Origin: Lachnospiraceae bacterium
Lineage (GTDB): Bacteria; Bacillota; Clostridia; Lachnospirales; Lachnospiraceae
Assembly (NCBI GenBank): GCA_017456585.1
Contig: JAFTJD010000022.1
Span: 1-54,947 of the forward strand
Direction: 5' to 3'
DNA: 54,947 nucleotides
Below the pieces are notes generated by a model. The model searched no databases, was not told where the DNA came from, and was given only the letters and a program-made list of their open reading frames with translations. Of this stretch, positions 43,613 through 53,677 are shown piece after piece (within the stretch, counting starts at the first letter, position 1; each line of letters begins with the position of its first letter). The position numbers were made by a program, and so were the translations under genes.

Positions 43613-46600
43613 ATGGCAGCGACATTTACACATTTGCATGTGCATACCGAATACAGTTTGCTTGATGGTTCGGGTAAGATAAAAGAAATGGTTGCAAGAG
43701 CTAAAGAGCTTAATATGGATAGTCTTGCGATTACAGACCATGGTGTTATGTATGGTGCCATTGATTTTTATAAAGCGGCAAAGGAAGCAGGTATTAAACC
43801 TATCATTGGCTGTGAGGTATATGTGGCTCCCGGATCGAGATTTGACAAAGAAGCCAATGCAGGAGATGACAGATATTATCATCTTGTGCTTTTGGCAGAG
43901 AATAATAACGGCTATGAGAACCTTATGAAGATAGTTTCAAAAGGCTTCGTAGACGGCTTTTATTATAAACCTCGAGTAGATTATGAGGTTCTTAAGGAAT
44001 ATCATGAGAATGTTATTGCATTAAGTGCATGTCTTGCGGGAGAAGTGCAACGTTACCTTAACCGAGGTATGTATGAGGAAGGAATGAAGGCGGCTTACAG
44101 ATATCAGGAGATATTCGGTGAGGGTAATTTCTTCTTAGAGCTTCAGGACCATGGTATGCCGGAACAGAAGAATGTGAATCAACAGCTTATCCGTATGAGC
44201 AGAGAAACCGGTATTGAGCTTGTTGCCACGAATGATGTTCACTACATTAACAGAGAAGATGAAGAAGCACATGATGTGCTTTTATGTATACAGACAGGCA
44301 AAAGAGTCGCTGATGAGAATCGTATGCGCTATGAGGGCGGACAGTACTATCTCAAATCCGAAGAGGAAATGGCGGCGCTTTTCCCGTACGCAAAAGAGGC
44401 ATTGGAGAATACGGCTAAGATAGCAGCAAGATGTGAAGTGGATTTTGTTTTTCATGAGACTAAGCTTCCTAAGTTTGATGTTCCCGAAGGATATACCGCA
44501 TGGGAATATCTTAATAAGCTGTGTACTGATGGGCTTAATGCCAAGTATCCGTCGGATGATGGTAAGTTAAGGAAGCAATTAGACTACGAGCTTTCCATCA
44601 TACAGCAGATGGGATACGTAGATTATTTCCTTATTGTTTGGGATTTTATCAAATATGCAAAGGATAACGGAATAAGTGTAGGTCCGGGAAGAGGTTCTGC
44701 GGCAGGAAGCCTTGTTTCTTACTGTCTTGAGATAACAACCATAGACCCGGTAAGATACAGCCTTATTTTTGAACGATTTCTTAATCCGGAACGTGTATCC
44801 ATGCCCGATATCGACGTTGACTTCTGCTTTGAAAGAAGGCAGGAGGTTATTGATTATGTTGTCAGAAAGTACGGAAAAGAGAAGGTTGTGCAGATAGTTA
44901 CCTTTGGTACGATGGCAGCAAGAGGTGTAATAAGAGACGTTGGACGAGCACTTGATTTACCATATGCAAGAGTTGACGCTATCGCTAAGATGGTACCATC
45001 AGAGCTTAATATTACTATTGATAAGGCATTGGAAACCAATAGTGAATTAAAGACGCTCTATGAGATGGATTCTGAGGTACATAATCTGATAGACATGTCA
45101 AGGAAGCTTGAAGGTCTTCCGAGGCATACCTCCATGCATGCAGCAGGTGTTGTTATATGTGATAAGGCGGCGAGTGAATATGTGCCGCTTTCAAAAGCAA
45201 GTGATGGACAGATTACAACGCAGTACACCATGACCACACTTGAGGAGTTAGGACTTCTTAAGATGGATTTCCTTGGACTTAGAACTCTTACGGTTATACA
45301 GAATGCAGTAAGACTCATAGCAGGAAGCCGGAACATAAATATAGATATTGATAACATAGATTATAATGATAAAGCGGTATTTGATTCCATAAGTACCGGA
45401 AGGACAGATGGTGTATTCCAGATAGAAAGCTCGGGTATGAAGAGCTTCATGAAGGAATTAAAACCTCAGAGTCTGGAGGATATCATAGCAGGTATTGCAT
45501 TATATCGTCCGGGTCCGATGGATTTCATTCCGCAGTATCTTAGAGGAAAGAATAATCAGGATACCATAAAATACCATTGTCCGCAGCTGGAGCCGATTCT
45601 GGAGCCGACTTATGGATGTATTGTATATCAGGAACAGGTAATGCAGATAGTTAGAGATCTTGCAGGATATACACTCGGACAAAGTGACCTTTTAAGACGT
45701 GCCATGTCTAAGAAAAAAGACAAGGAGATGCAGAAGGAAAGGGCAAACTTTGTATATGGTAACGAAGAGAAGAATATTAAGGGCTGTATCAACAACGGTA
45801 TTAGTGAAGAGATAGCTAATAAAATATATGACGAAATGACGGACTTTGCCAAGTATGCGTTTAATAAATCTCATGCGGCAGCATATGCTGTTGTGTCATA
45901 TCAGACGACATATCTTAAGCATTATTATCCGGTAGAGTTTATGGCAGCACTTATGACGTCGGTTATTGCCAATGGCAGCAAGGTAAGCGAATATATTTAT
46001 AGCTGCCGTTCCATGAACATTAATATTCTCCAACCGGATATAAATGAAGGAGAAGCAGAATTCTCTGTATCGGGTAATAATATCCGCTACGGTCTTAATG
46101 CCATAAAAGGAATAGGCAGGGCTGTTCTTGATGCAATTATAGAGGAGAGAGAAGCTAACGGCTTATATAGGAATCTTTCGGATTTTGTAGAAAGAAATCT
46201 CAACAATGACCTTAAGAAGAATGTGGTGGAGAACCTTATAAAGGCAGGCGCATTTGACAGCTTCGGAGTTACAAGAAAGCAGCTTATGAGTGTGTATTTA
46301 CAGGTAATCGACGACATAACCACCAGAAAGAAGAAATCTATTTCGGGGCAGATGTCATTATTTGATTTTGCGGCACCGGAGGAAAAGGAAGAATACGAGA
46401 TAAAGCTTCCGAATGTAGGTGAATTTGACAAAGATATGCTTCTGACCTACGAAAAAGAAGTTTTGGGTGTGTATATAAGCGGTCATCCACTTGAAGATTA
46501 CGAAGAAAAGATGCGTAAGAACATAACTGCGCGCACGAGTGATTTTATCCATGATGAAGAAACCAATGAGACAATAGTCGAGGATGGCAAAACCGTGTGG

Positions 46601-47101
46601 ATAGGCGGTATGATTACCGCTAAGAGCGTTAAAACAACCAAGAGTAATAAGATGATGGCATTTATTACGGTTGAAGATTTGTTTGGCTCGGTTGAGGTTA
46701 TACTTTTCCCAAGAGATTATGAGGCAAACAGCCGTCACATTAATGTGGACGATAAGGTATTCATAAGAGGAAAGGTTCAGGTAAGTGAGGAAGAGGCAGG
46801 AAGGCTTATATGTGAGAGGATAGTGCCTTTTGACTCTATACCATCAGAGCTTTGGATTAAATTTGACAGTAAAGAAGAATATCTTGCTAAGGAAGAAGTC
46901 TTGCTTTCAATGCTTGCAGATTCGGATGGCAATGACAGCATCGTTATCTATTGTGCAAAAGAGAAAGCACGCAAAAATATGCCACAGAATTATAATATTT
47001 GCATAAATGGAGATATTATAGAGCGTTTGTCGACTGTTTTTGGCAAAGATAATGTTAAAGTTGTGGAAAAGAGTATTGAAAACATAGGAAAAATGCATTA
47101 A
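43613..47101 (+). CDS. dnaE: DNA polymerase III alpha subunit (DnaE)
   Basis: A 1162-residue replicative polymerase of the DnaE type (no internal proofreading exonuclease as in PolC). The N-terminal PHP domain starts FTHLHVHTEYSLLDG. The polymerase core has GPGRGSAAGSLVSY (about 365-378) and the catalytic MPDIDVDF (about 400-407). The fingers/thumb region, a helix-hairpin-helix region (about 835-900) and an OB-fold domain (about 1000-1085, VWIGGMI ... MMAFITVEDLFG) follow. The start at 43613 follows GGGAGGAAAAAAG; the upstream in-frame extension contains the possible terminator and is rejected. In Firmicutes, DnaE extends primers on the lagging strand beside PolC. Confidence 0.96.
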   Translation: MAATFTHLHVHTEYSLLDGSGKIKEMVARAKELNMDSLAITDHGVMYGAIDFYKAAKEAGIKPIIGCEVYVAPGSRFDKEANAGDDRYYHLVLLAENNNGYENLMKIVSKGFVDGFYYKPRVDYEVLKEYHENVIALSACLAGEVQRYLNRGMYEEGMKAAYRYQEIFGEGNFFLELQDHGMPEQKNVNQQLIRMSRETGIELVATNDVHYINREDEEAHDVLLCIQTGKRVADENRMRYEGGQYYLKSEEEMAALFPYAKEALENTAKIAARCEVDFVFHETKLPKFDVPEGYTAWEYLNKLCTDGLNAKYPSDDGKLRKQLDYELSIIQQMGYVDYFLIVWDFIKYAKDNGISVGPGRGSAAGSLVSYCLEITTIDPVRYSLIFERFLNPERVSMPDIDVDFCFERRQEVIDYVVRKYGKEKVVQIVTFGTMAARGVIRDVGRALDLPYARVDAIAKMVPSELNITIDKALETNSELKTLYEMDSEVHNLIDMSRKLEGLPRHTSMHAAGVVICDKAASEYVPLSKASDGQITTQYTMTTLEELGLLKMDFLGLRTLTVIQNAVRLIAGSRNINIDIDNIDYNDKAVFDSISTGRTDGVFQIESSGMKSFMKELKPQSLEDIIAGIALYRPGPMDFIPQYLRGKNNQDTIKYHCPQLEPILEPTYGCIVYQEQVMQIVRDLAGYTLGQSDLLRRAMSKKKDKEMQKERANFVYGNEEKNIKGCINNGISEEIANKIYDEMTDFAKYAFNKSHAAAYAVVSYQTTYLKHYYPVEFMAALMTSVIANGSKVSEYIYSCRSMNINILQPDINEGEAEFSVSGNNIRYGLNAIKGIGRAVLDAIIEEREANGLYRNLSDFVERNLNNDLKKNVVENLIKAGAFDSFGVTRKQLMSVYLQVIDDITTRKKKSISGQMSLFDFAAPEEKEEYEIKLPNVGEFDKDMLLTYEKEVLGVYISGHPLEDYEEKMRKNITARTSDFIHDEETNETIVEDGKTVWIGGMITAKSVKTTKSNKMMAFITVEDLFGSVEVILFPRDYEANSRHINVDDKVFIRGKVQVSEEEAGRLICERIVPFDSIPSELWIKFDSKEEYLAKEEVLLSMLADSDGNDSIVIYCAKEKARKNMPQNYNICINGDIIERLSTVFGKDNVKVVEKSIENIGKMH

Positions 47102-47143
47102 AATAATGTAAAGTTTAGAGATACGATATCGGAGGAAGAAACA

Positions 47144-48118
47144 ATGGCTAAAGCAATAAAAACAATAGGAGTTTTAACAAGCGGTGGTGATGCACCGGGA
47201 ATGAATGCAGCTATTCGTGCAGTAGTAAGAACTGCCATTGATAAGGGATTAAAAGTTAAAGGTATCCGTAGAGGATATCAGGGTCTTCTTGATGAAGAGA
47301 TTATTGATATGGACAGACAGAGTGTATCTGAGATTCTTCAGAAGGGAGGAACTGTCCTTTATACAGCACGTTGTATGGAGTTCATGACTGAGGAAGGTCA
47401 GAGAAAAGGCGCAGAGATATGTAAGAAGCATGGTATTGACGGCCTTGTTGTTATCGGAGGAGATGGTTCTTTTGCCGGAGCACAGAAGCTTTCAAAGCTT
47501 GGAATTAATGCAATCGGTGTACCGGGAACTATCGACCTTGATATTGCATGTACAGAATATACTATCGGATTTGATACAGCTATCAATACAGCTATGGAGG
47601 CTATTGATAAGGTTAGAGATACTTCAACATCTCATGAGCGTTGCAGTATTATCGAGGTAATGGGCAGACATGCCGGATACATAGCACTTTGGTGCGGAAT
47701 GGCTACGGGAGCAGAAGATATTCTTATTCCTGAGAGATATGATGGTGATGAGCAGGCTCTTATTAATAATGTTATTGCCGGAAGAAAGCTCGGAAAGAAG
47801 CATCACATTATCATTAATGCTGAAGGTATCGGACATTCAGCAAGTATGGCTAAGCGTATAGAGGCAGCTACAGGTGTAGAGACACGTGCAACCATTCTCG
47901 GACACATGCAACGAGGCGGAAGACCTACATGTAAAGACAGAATGATGGCTGCACTTATGGGTTCATATGCAGTTACACTTCTCGAGGAAGGTAAGAGTAA
48001 AAGAGTAGTTGCATACAAGAACGGAAAGATTTGTGATTATGATATTGATGAGGCGTTGGCTATGCAGAAGGACATTGATGATTATGAATTCGAGGTTGCC
48101 AAAGTTTTATCAAGATAA
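47144..48118 (+). CDS. pfkA: 6-phosphofructokinase
   Basis: ATP-dependent phosphofructokinase of 324 residues, catalysing fructose-6-phosphate phosphorylation in glycolysis. Motifs: TSGGDAPGMNAAIR (about 12-25), GGDGSFAGA (about 106-114, with Gly in the ATP-specific position), the catalytic loop GTIDLDIACTEYTIGFD (about 129-145) and EVMGRHAGY (about 170-178). The family's usual TIDND is TIDLD here; both aspartates remain and only Asn is replaced by Leu. ATG after GGAGGAAG. It follows dnaE as in several other Firmicutes. Confidence 0.95.
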   Translation: MAKAIKTIGVLTSGGDAPGMNAAIRAVVRTAIDKGLKVKGIRRGYQGLLDEEIIDMDRQSVSEILQKGGTVLYTARCMEFMTEEGQRKGAEICKKHGIDGLVVIGGDGSFAGAQKLSKLGINAIGVPGTIDLDIACTEYTIGFDTAINTAMEAIDKVRDTSTSHERCSIIEVMGRHAGYIALWCGMATGAEDILIPERYDGDEQALINNVIAGRKLGKKHHIIINAEGIGHSASMAKRIEAATGVETRATILGHMQRGGRPTCKDRMMAALMGSYAVTLLEEGKSKRVVAYKNGKICDYDIDEALAMQKDIDDYEFEVAKVLSR

Positions 48119-48145
48119 TTATATTTGGTGAGATTGGACACAGAG

Positions 48146-48925
48146 ATGATAACAGCTAATACTAATCCACAGATAAAGAATATAATAGCATTACAGAAGA
48201 AAGCGAAGCTAAGAAGAGAGCAGGACCTTTTTATAGTTGAAGGTATTAAGATGTTCATGGAGGCGCCTAAGGAAAGAATACAGGCGGTATATGTTTCGGA
48301 AAGCTTTCTTAAGGATAAAGAGCAGGCGGAGATTCTTAAGGATATCAGATATGAATGTGTGTCTGATAAGGTTTTTGCAGATATAAGTGATACGATGACT
48401 CCACAAGGAATCATGGCACTTGTTAAGCAATATCATTATACATTTGATGACATAATGGGAGAGGGCAATGCCCCTCTTCTTATGGTTCTTGAAGAACTTA
48501 ATGATCCGGGTAATCTTGGGACTATCGTGCGAACGGGAGAAGGCGCAGGAGTAACAGGAATAGTGCTTAGCAAGGGATGTGTGGATATATATAATTCAAA
48601 AGTTATCCGTGCAACCATGGGCTCCATATACAGAGTACCTTTTCTGTATGTTGACGATATTAATTCTGCTCTTGAAGAGATAAAGAAGAGATGTACCGTG
48701 TATGCGGCATATCTCGATGAAGAGATGAATGATTGCTACAGCAATGACTACAAGAAGCCTACAGCTTTTCTTGTCGGTAATGAAGCTAATGGGCTTAGTG
48801 ATGAAGTAGTTAAGCTGGCTGATAAAAAGATAATTATTCCGATGCAGGGTAAGGTGGAATCACTTAATGCATCTGTTGCTGCATCCATACTTATGTATGA
48901 AGCCCACAGACAGCGAAGAGATTAA
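48146..48925 (+). CDS. SpoU-family rRNA (ribose-2'-O) methyltransferase
   Basis: A 259-residue SPOUT methyltransferase of the TrmH/RlmB type. An N-terminal substrate-binding domain (KLRREQDLFIVEGIKMF near 24-40) is followed by the knotted SAM-binding domain with LEELNDPGNLGTIVRTGEGAG (about 115-135), RATMGSIYRVPF (about 156-167), FLVGNEANGLSDEV (about 207-220) and IIPMQGKVESLNASVAASI (about 229-247). These three motifs define the family. The start is uncertain: no good Shine-Dalgarno precedes the ATG at 48146, and TTG/GTG codons at 48125-48134 are alternatives. The target nucleotide is not predictable from sequence alone. Confidence 0.9.
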   Translation: MITANTNPQIKNIIALQKKAKLRREQDLFIVEGIKMFMEAPKERIQAVYVSESFLKDKEQAEILKDIRYECVSDKVFADISDTMTPQGIMALVKQYHYTFDDIMGEGNAPLLMVLEELNDPGNLGTIVRTGEGAGVTGIVLSKGCVDIYNSKVIRATMGSIYRVPFLYVDDINSALEEIKKRCTVYAAYLDEEMNDCYSNDYKKPTAFLVGNEANGLSDEVVKLADKKIIIPMQGKVESLNASVAASILMYEAHRQRRD

Positions 48926-48959
48926 GTACGGATACTATGCATATATTGGGAGGGTAATA

Positions 48960-50195
48960 GTGACAAAGAGAAAACCAAAGATGTTTAAATTACTGTCAAG
49001 ATTTTTTGTGATGGTAGCTGCCGTAGCTGTTTTGGTTATAGCGGCAGGCTGTTCAGACAAGAAGGCTGAGGCAGAGACATCTTCTAAACAGGAAGAAACG
49101 GCACCTGCCACATCTGTTACAGACGTTGTTGATACTACAACACCGGATATAGAGATAGTTACAACGGAAAGTACCGTTAATGAGCCTGAAACAACCACAG
49201 AAAGTATTCCGGAGGAGACAACCACCGCAGAACCGGAGCCGTCACCGCTTGACGGATATGTACTCGCGGATGTAAAGCTTTATCTGAATGTAAGAGAAGA
49301 ACCTTCGGTATCAGCGAAGGTTGTCGGTAAGATGTATGTCGGTGACAAGGCTACGATACTTGAAGAAAAGGATGAATGGACTTATATCACATCAGGTAAT
49401 GTGACCGGTTATGTCAGCAATGAATATATTGTTACAGGTAAAGCGGCAGAGGAATACATAATAGATGCGGGTCTTTACAAAGCTAAGTCAACAGTTAGTG
49501 GTCTCAGAATAAGAAAAGAGCCGAATATTGATTGCGAATATTATGGCGCGGCTTACCTTGGACAGACCTTTAAGGCTGTCAGCGAAGAGGATGGCTGGGT
49601 AAAGATAAGATACAATGTTGCAGGTAATGAAACCGGTTATGCATATCTTGCTGCAGAATATGTAGAACTCTCTTGTGAACTGGGTGAGGCGATTACCATA
49701 GAGGAAGAGCAGGAGAAGATTCGTCTTGCGGAAGAGGCTAGAAAGGCCGCAGAAAAGGCTGCAAGAATACGTAAGGCACTTGATTCCTGCGAGATTAATC
49801 CTGTTCCTAACAGAGCTCCTATTAATCTTTCGGATGAAGATTTATATTTGTTGGCATGTCTCGTATATGTTGAATCAGGTATCGAACCTTATGAGGGGCA
49901 GCTTGCAGTTGCGAATGTTGTTCTTAACAGATATTTGCAGGGATATGGAGATACACTTACAGAGATTATATACGCGAAGAATCAGTTTGAGCCTGTAGGT
50001 AAGGGTATTCTTGATAAGAGACTTGAACTCGGACCACCACAGTCTTGTGTTAAAGCAGCTAAGGAAGCGGCAGCAGGAGTTAATAACATAGGAGATTATT
50101 GTCATTTTATCACAACTGCAATCGCAGAGTATGACAAGTACATAGAGTACACGGTTATTAACCGTCATTGCTTCTATAAGCGAGTATGGTACTAG
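48960..50195 (+). CDS. SH3-domain lipoprotein with SleB/CwlJ-type cell wall hydrolase domain
   Basis: GTG start at 48960 after GGGAGGG. A signal with lipobox LVIAAGC (Cys at about 30) leads to a Thr/Glu-rich linker. Two bacterial SH3 domains follow (about 98-160: LNVREEPSVSAKVVGKMYVGD; about 175-240: LRIRKEPNIDCEYYG), then a helical Lys/Glu/Ala linker and a C-terminal Hydrolase_2 domain (about 285-411: DLYLLACLVYVESGIEPYEGQLAVANVVLNR, with the Glu in VESGIEPYEGQ as the likely catalytic region). SleB/CwlJ domains act on spore cortex or vegetative peptidoglycan; the lipobox and SH3 domains point to the vegetative cell surface. It is the last gene of the run. Confidence 0.88.
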   Translation: MTKRKPKMFKLLSRFFVMVAAVAVLVIAAGCSDKKAEAETSSKQEETAPATSVTDVVDTTTPDIEIVTTESTVNEPETTTESIPEETTTAEPEPSPLDGYVLADVKLYLNVREEPSVSAKVVGKMYVGDKATILEEKDEWTYITSGNVTGYVSNEYIVTGKAAEEYIIDAGLYKAKSTVSGLRIRKEPNIDCEYYGAAYLGQTFKAVSEEDGWVKIRYNVAGNETGYAYLAAEYVELSCELGEAITIEEEQEKIRLAEEARKAAEKAARIRKALDSCEINPVPNRAPINLSDEDLYLLACLVYVESGIEPYEGQLAVANVVLNRYLQGYGDTLTEIIYAKNQFEPVGKGILDKRLELGPPQSCVKAAKEAAAGVNNIGDYCHFITTAIAEYDKYIEYTVINRHCFYKRVWY

Positions 50196-50263
50196 TACTG
50201 TTTTAGAGAAAATTAATAAAGTTCACATTGTTTTTCTGTTATTTGGACGAAGAGTGTGTTATT

Positions 50264-50301
50264 ATAAGTGCATGGAATAAACTGTCCATGCACTTATTTT
50301 T
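50264..50301 (+). terminator. Strong Rho-independent terminator
   Basis: Perfect 13-bp stem ATAAGTGCATGGA / TCCATGCACTTAT with an 8-nt loop, followed by TTTTT. It closes the run that began at uvrC. The rest of 50196-50401 holds no gene; I see no certain promoter for the kinase that follows. Confidence 0.92.
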
Positions 50302-50401
50302 GTGCTATTGAGGCGTGCCACAATCTAAGGACATTAACCTTGAATGTGCACTATAGTAATACACACCGGTCATCAAAAGTTCCGGATTAAGGAGCATATA
50401 T

Positions 50402-51958
50402 ATGGGATCAGATGATATTAAGGATAAGAAAAGCAAGCCTGAGAAGAAGCATACGCTTAAGATTCGTACCAGACTTGCCATGGCATTTATAATGGTTATA
50501 TTAACTCCGCTTCTGCTTATTGGTGGTGGCGGTATTCTGTATGCCAATTTTCAGATTAAAGCGATAGAGAAATATTACAATATCGATACCGAAGGTATTA
50601 TCAGCTTTTCTGATACTACATTGTTCCTGAACATGCTTACACAGGATAACTATACCGAGATTGTGTTTCTTGCGCAAAGTGCACCTGAGAGACTTGAAGA
50701 CAAGGATGTGCTTAATGACATAAATTTGCATTTACAGGATAAGTACTCCTTTTTGGTAGTTATGAAAAATGATGCGATTATATACGACGGAAGCAGTGGA
50801 GAGACATCCGGCATTATGTCTATATTGTATGAGCTTTCAGATAGGGAGAACCTCTATGGTAACGGATATTATATAGGTGGTAAATATCTTATTAAGCAAG
50901 AGGGGTTTATGTCTGAAGACGGTTCAGAGGGTAATGCTTTTATTATTACAAGAATAGAGAGAATGCTCCCGGAAGTTTCGCGTATGTTAAAGGGAATGGC
51001 AATAGTTGTCTTAGCAGGTATGGCAATTACCGCGATGCTTATGACCGCTTGGATATATCGCAGTATTTTCTTCCCTCTTAAGAAGCTTCAGAAGGCTACC
51101 CACGAGATTAGGGAAGGTAATCTGGATTATAGTCTTAATGATATAAGTAATAACGAAATCGGTGAGCTTTGTCAGGACTTCGAAAGCATGAGAGAACGCT
51201 TGAGGGAAAATGCCCTTGAGAAGCTTAAGTATGACCAGGAGAACAGAGAACTTATAAGTAATATTTCACATGACCTTAAGACTCCTATTACAGCCATTAA
51301 GGGTTATGTAGAAGGTATTATGGATGGTGTTGCCGATACTCCTGAGAAGATGGACAGATATATCCGCACCATTTACAACAAGGCAATGGATATGGACAGG
51401 CTTATTGAGGAGCTCACGTTTTATTCTAAGATTGATGCTAACCGAATACCATATTCGTTTGACAAAGTTAATGTAGAAAGATATTTCAGGGATTGTGTGG
51501 AAGAACTTGCCATTGATCTTGGTGAGAGAGGTATATCCATGAAATACAGCAACGAAGCAGATGAGTCGATTGTCATAATAGCCGACCCGGAGCAGCTTAG
51601 AAAGGTTATTAATAATATAGTCGGTAATTCTACCAAATATCTTGGAGATAAAAAAGGACATATCTCTATACACATAAGTGATGCCGGCGATTTTGTTCAG
51701 ATAGATATAGCGGATAACGGTAAAGGTATTGCGCAGAAGGATTTGCCATATATATTTGAACGTTTTTACAGAACGGACGCTTCTCGTAATTCAATGCAGG
51801 GCGGAAGCGGTATAGGACTTTCAATAGTAAGAAAGATAGTGGAAGACCATGGCGGTAAGATATGGGCGCTCAGTAAAGAGGGCGAAGGAACAACGATGTG
51901 CATGGTATTCCGTAAGTACGAGGAGGTAAAAGCAGATGAGCAGAATATTGATAGTTGA
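50402..51958 (+). CDS. Sensor histidine kinase
   Basis: A 518-residue membrane kinase. An N-terminal helix (about 22-48), an extracytoplasmic sensor region of about 140 residues and a second helix (about 200-222) are followed by HAMP (about 222-275) and HisKA with His290 in SNISHDLKTPITAIKGY. The HATPase domain has the N box (VINNIVGNSTKY), G1 (DIADNGKGI), the F box (YIFERFYR) and G2 (GGSGIGLSIV). ATG after AAGGAG. The 3' end overlaps the response regulator by 23 bp, an unusual kinase-first order. The signal is unknown; the envelope-proximal sensor and the cell wall hydrolase gene upstream suggest a wall or surface cue, by inference only. Confidence 0.95.
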   Translation: MGSDDIKDKKSKPEKKHTLKIRTRLAMAFIMVILTPLLLIGGGGILYANFQIKAIEKYYNIDTEGIISFSDTTLFLNMLTQDNYTEIVFLAQSAPERLEDKDVLNDINLHLQDKYSFLVVMKNDAIIYDGSSGETSGIMSILYELSDRENLYGNGYYIGGKYLIKQEGFMSEDGSEGNAFIITRIERMLPEVSRMLKGMAIVVLAGMAITAMLMTAWIYRSIFFPLKKLQKATHEIREGNLDYSLNDISNNEIGELCQDFESMRERLRENALEKLKYDQENRELISNISHDLKTPITAIKGYVEGIMDGVADTPEKMDRYIRTIYNKAMDMDRLIEELTFYSKIDANRIPYSFDKVNVERYFRDCVEELAIDLGERGISMKYSNEADESIVIIADPEQLRKVINNIVGNSTKYLGDKKGHISIHISDAGDFVQIDIADNGKGIAQKDLPYIFERFYRTDASRNSMQGGSGIGLSIVRKIVEDHGGKIWALSKEGEGTTMCMVFRKYEEVKADEQNIDS

Positions 51959-52625
51959 AGATGAGTTAACAATTGCAGAGCTTGAGAAGGATTATCTTGA
52001 GCTTAGCGGATTTGAAGTAGAGATAGAGGTAACAGGTGATAAAGGACTTGCGAGAGCGATTGGTGAAGATTTTGATTTGCTTTTGTTAGACCTTATGCTT
52101 CCAAATGTTGATGGTTTTGAGATATGCAGACAGATTAGAGAACGTAAGAATGTTCCGATTCTTCTGGTATCTGCAAAGAAGGATGACATCGATAAGATAA
52201 GAGGCCTTGGCCTTGGCGCAGATGACTATATCACTAAGCCGTTTAGCCCAAGTGAGCTTGTGGCACGTGTTAAAGCACATCTTGCCCGTTACGAGCGCCT
52301 CGTGTCAAGCAATGTACAGGAGAATGAAGTAATCGAAATCAGAGGAATCCGCATTGACAAAACCGCCAGAAGAGTATTTGTTAACGAGGAAGAGAGAATA
52401 TTTACAAGTAAGGAATATGACCTTCTTACTTTCCTTGCACAGAACCCTAACCGCGTATTTACTAAGGAAGAACTTTTCCGTGAGATATGGGAGATGGAGT
52501 CCATAGGAGACATCGCAACCGTTACCGTGCATATCAAGAAGATTCGTGAGAAGATAGAATATGATACCTCTAAGCCACAGTATATCGAGACTATTTGGGG
52601 TGTGGGGTATCGGTTTAAGGTGTAG
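51936..52625 (+). CDS. OmpR-family response regulator
   Basis: A 229-residue two-component regulator. The receiver domain has the acidic pocket EDE (about 8-10), phospho-acceptor Asp52 (LLLLDLMLP), a conserved Ser (LLVSAKKDD) and Lys in YITKPFSPSELVARV. The C-terminal winged helix (about 130-228) includes FTSKEYDLLTFLAQNPNRVFTKEELF and VTVHIKKIREKIE, the OmpR/PhoB recognition helix region. It starts within the kinase gene and is the certain partner of that kinase. Confidence 0.96.
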   Translation: MSRILIVEDELTIAELEKDYLELSGFEVEIEVTGDKGLARAIGEDFDLLLLDLMLPNVDGFEICRQIRERKNVPILLVSAKKDDIDKIRGLGLGADDYITKPFSPSELVARVKAHLARYERLVSSNVQENEVIEIRGIRIDKTARRVFVNEEERIFTSKEYDLLTFLAQNPNRVFTKEELFREIWEMESIGDIATVTVHIKKIREKIEYDTSKPQYIETIWGVGYRFKV

Positions 52626-52672
52626 AAGGGTTACGTTTCACTACACGGAGTCAGAAAGGTGGGGGAGTCTAT

Positions 52673-53656
52673 TTGCAAAATTCGAATATATTGATGTATA
52701 CAACGGAAGATGGAATAACAAAGGTAGAAGTTACTTTTGAGAACGATACAGTGTGGTTATCTTTAGACCAAATGGCAGAATTGTTTCAGAGGGACAAGTC
52801 TACTATTTCCAGACATATTAAAAATATATTTGCAGAAGGCGAGTTAAATAAGAATTCAGTTGTTGCAAATTTTGCAACAACTGCTTCAGATGGAAAAGTT
52901 TATCAGGTGGATTATTATAATTTAGACGTAATCATTTCTGTTGGTTATCGCGTAAAATCCTTACGTGGCACACAATTTCGTATTTGGGCAACCAATGTCT
53001 TGAAAGAATATATGCGCAAAGGGTTTGCATTGGATGATGAACGTTTGAAGCGACTTGGCGGTGGCAACTATTTTGATGAATTGCTTTCTAGGATAAGAGA
53101 TATTCGTTCTTCAGAAAAGGTGTTTTGGAGAAAGGTTCTGGAGATTTACGCTACCAGTATAGATTATAATCCGAAGGCAGAAAGCTCTGTTTTGTTTTTT
53201 AAGCAGGTGCAAAATAAAATGCATTGGGCGGCACACAAGCACACTGCTGCTGAAATTATTTTTGAACGGGCAAATGCTGATAGTGAAAATATGGGTCTTA
53301 CATCATGGGATGGAAAGCAAATTAAACGGACAGATGTCGAAATTGCCAAAAACTATTTAAATAGTGAGGAAATAGATGCATTAAACAAAATAGTAACCGC
53401 TTATTTAGACATCGCGGAGGTCCGGGCGTTGGCACAGGAACCGATGTACATGAAGGATTGGTTGGAAACAATAGATGATTATTTAAAGATGACCAGGCGG
53501 GATATCCTGGTTACAAAAGGAAAAGTGACACATAAACAGGCTATTGAGAAAGCACATAAAGAATATGACAAATATGTGTTGAAATATGAAGAGCAGATTT
53601 CACCTGTGGAGAAACACTTTATTGAGAGTATTAATGAGTTGGAAGGATTGCTTTAA
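52673..53656 (+). CDS. RhuM-family protein
   Basis: A 327-residue protein of the virulence RhuM (COG3943) family. It opens with a beta-strand segment and a DNA-binding-like region (VWLSLDQMAELFQRDKSTISRHI, about 28-50) similar to a winged helix. The diagnostic VDYYNLDVIISVGYRV (about 82-97) and RGTQFRIWAT (about 101-110) follow. C-terminal residues 140-320 are helical. RhuM proteins are common on genomic islands and near defence or mobility genes; their biochemical role is unknown, and toxin-like or Fic-linked roles have been suggested for relatives. The TTG start follows GTGGGGGA. The codon choice shifts toward A/T-ending codons compared with upstream genes, which hints at transfer. Confidence 0.88.
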   Translation: MQNSNILMYTTEDGITKVEVTFENDTVWLSLDQMAELFQRDKSTISRHIKNIFAEGELNKNSVVANFATTASDGKVYQVDYYNLDVIISVGYRVKSLRGTQFRIWATNVLKEYMRKGFALDDERLKRLGGGNYFDELLSRIRDIRSSEKVFWRKVLEIYATSIDYNPKAESSVLFFKQVQNKMHWAAHKHTAAEIIFERANADSENMGLTSWDGKQIKRTDVEIAKNYLNSEEIDALNKIVTAYLDIAEVRALAQEPMYMKDWLETIDDYLKMTRRDILVTKGKVTHKQAIEKAHKEYDKYVLKYEEQISPVEKHFIESINELEGLL

Positions 53657-53671
53657 TTAGCAATCCTTTTT
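53643..53671 (+). terminator. Terminator overlapping the RhuM stop codon
   Basis: AAGGATTGCT / AGCAATCCTT, a perfect 10-bp stem with loop TTAATT, then a T-tract. The TAA stop lies in the loop. Confidence 0.85.
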
Positions 53672-53677
53672 CTGACA

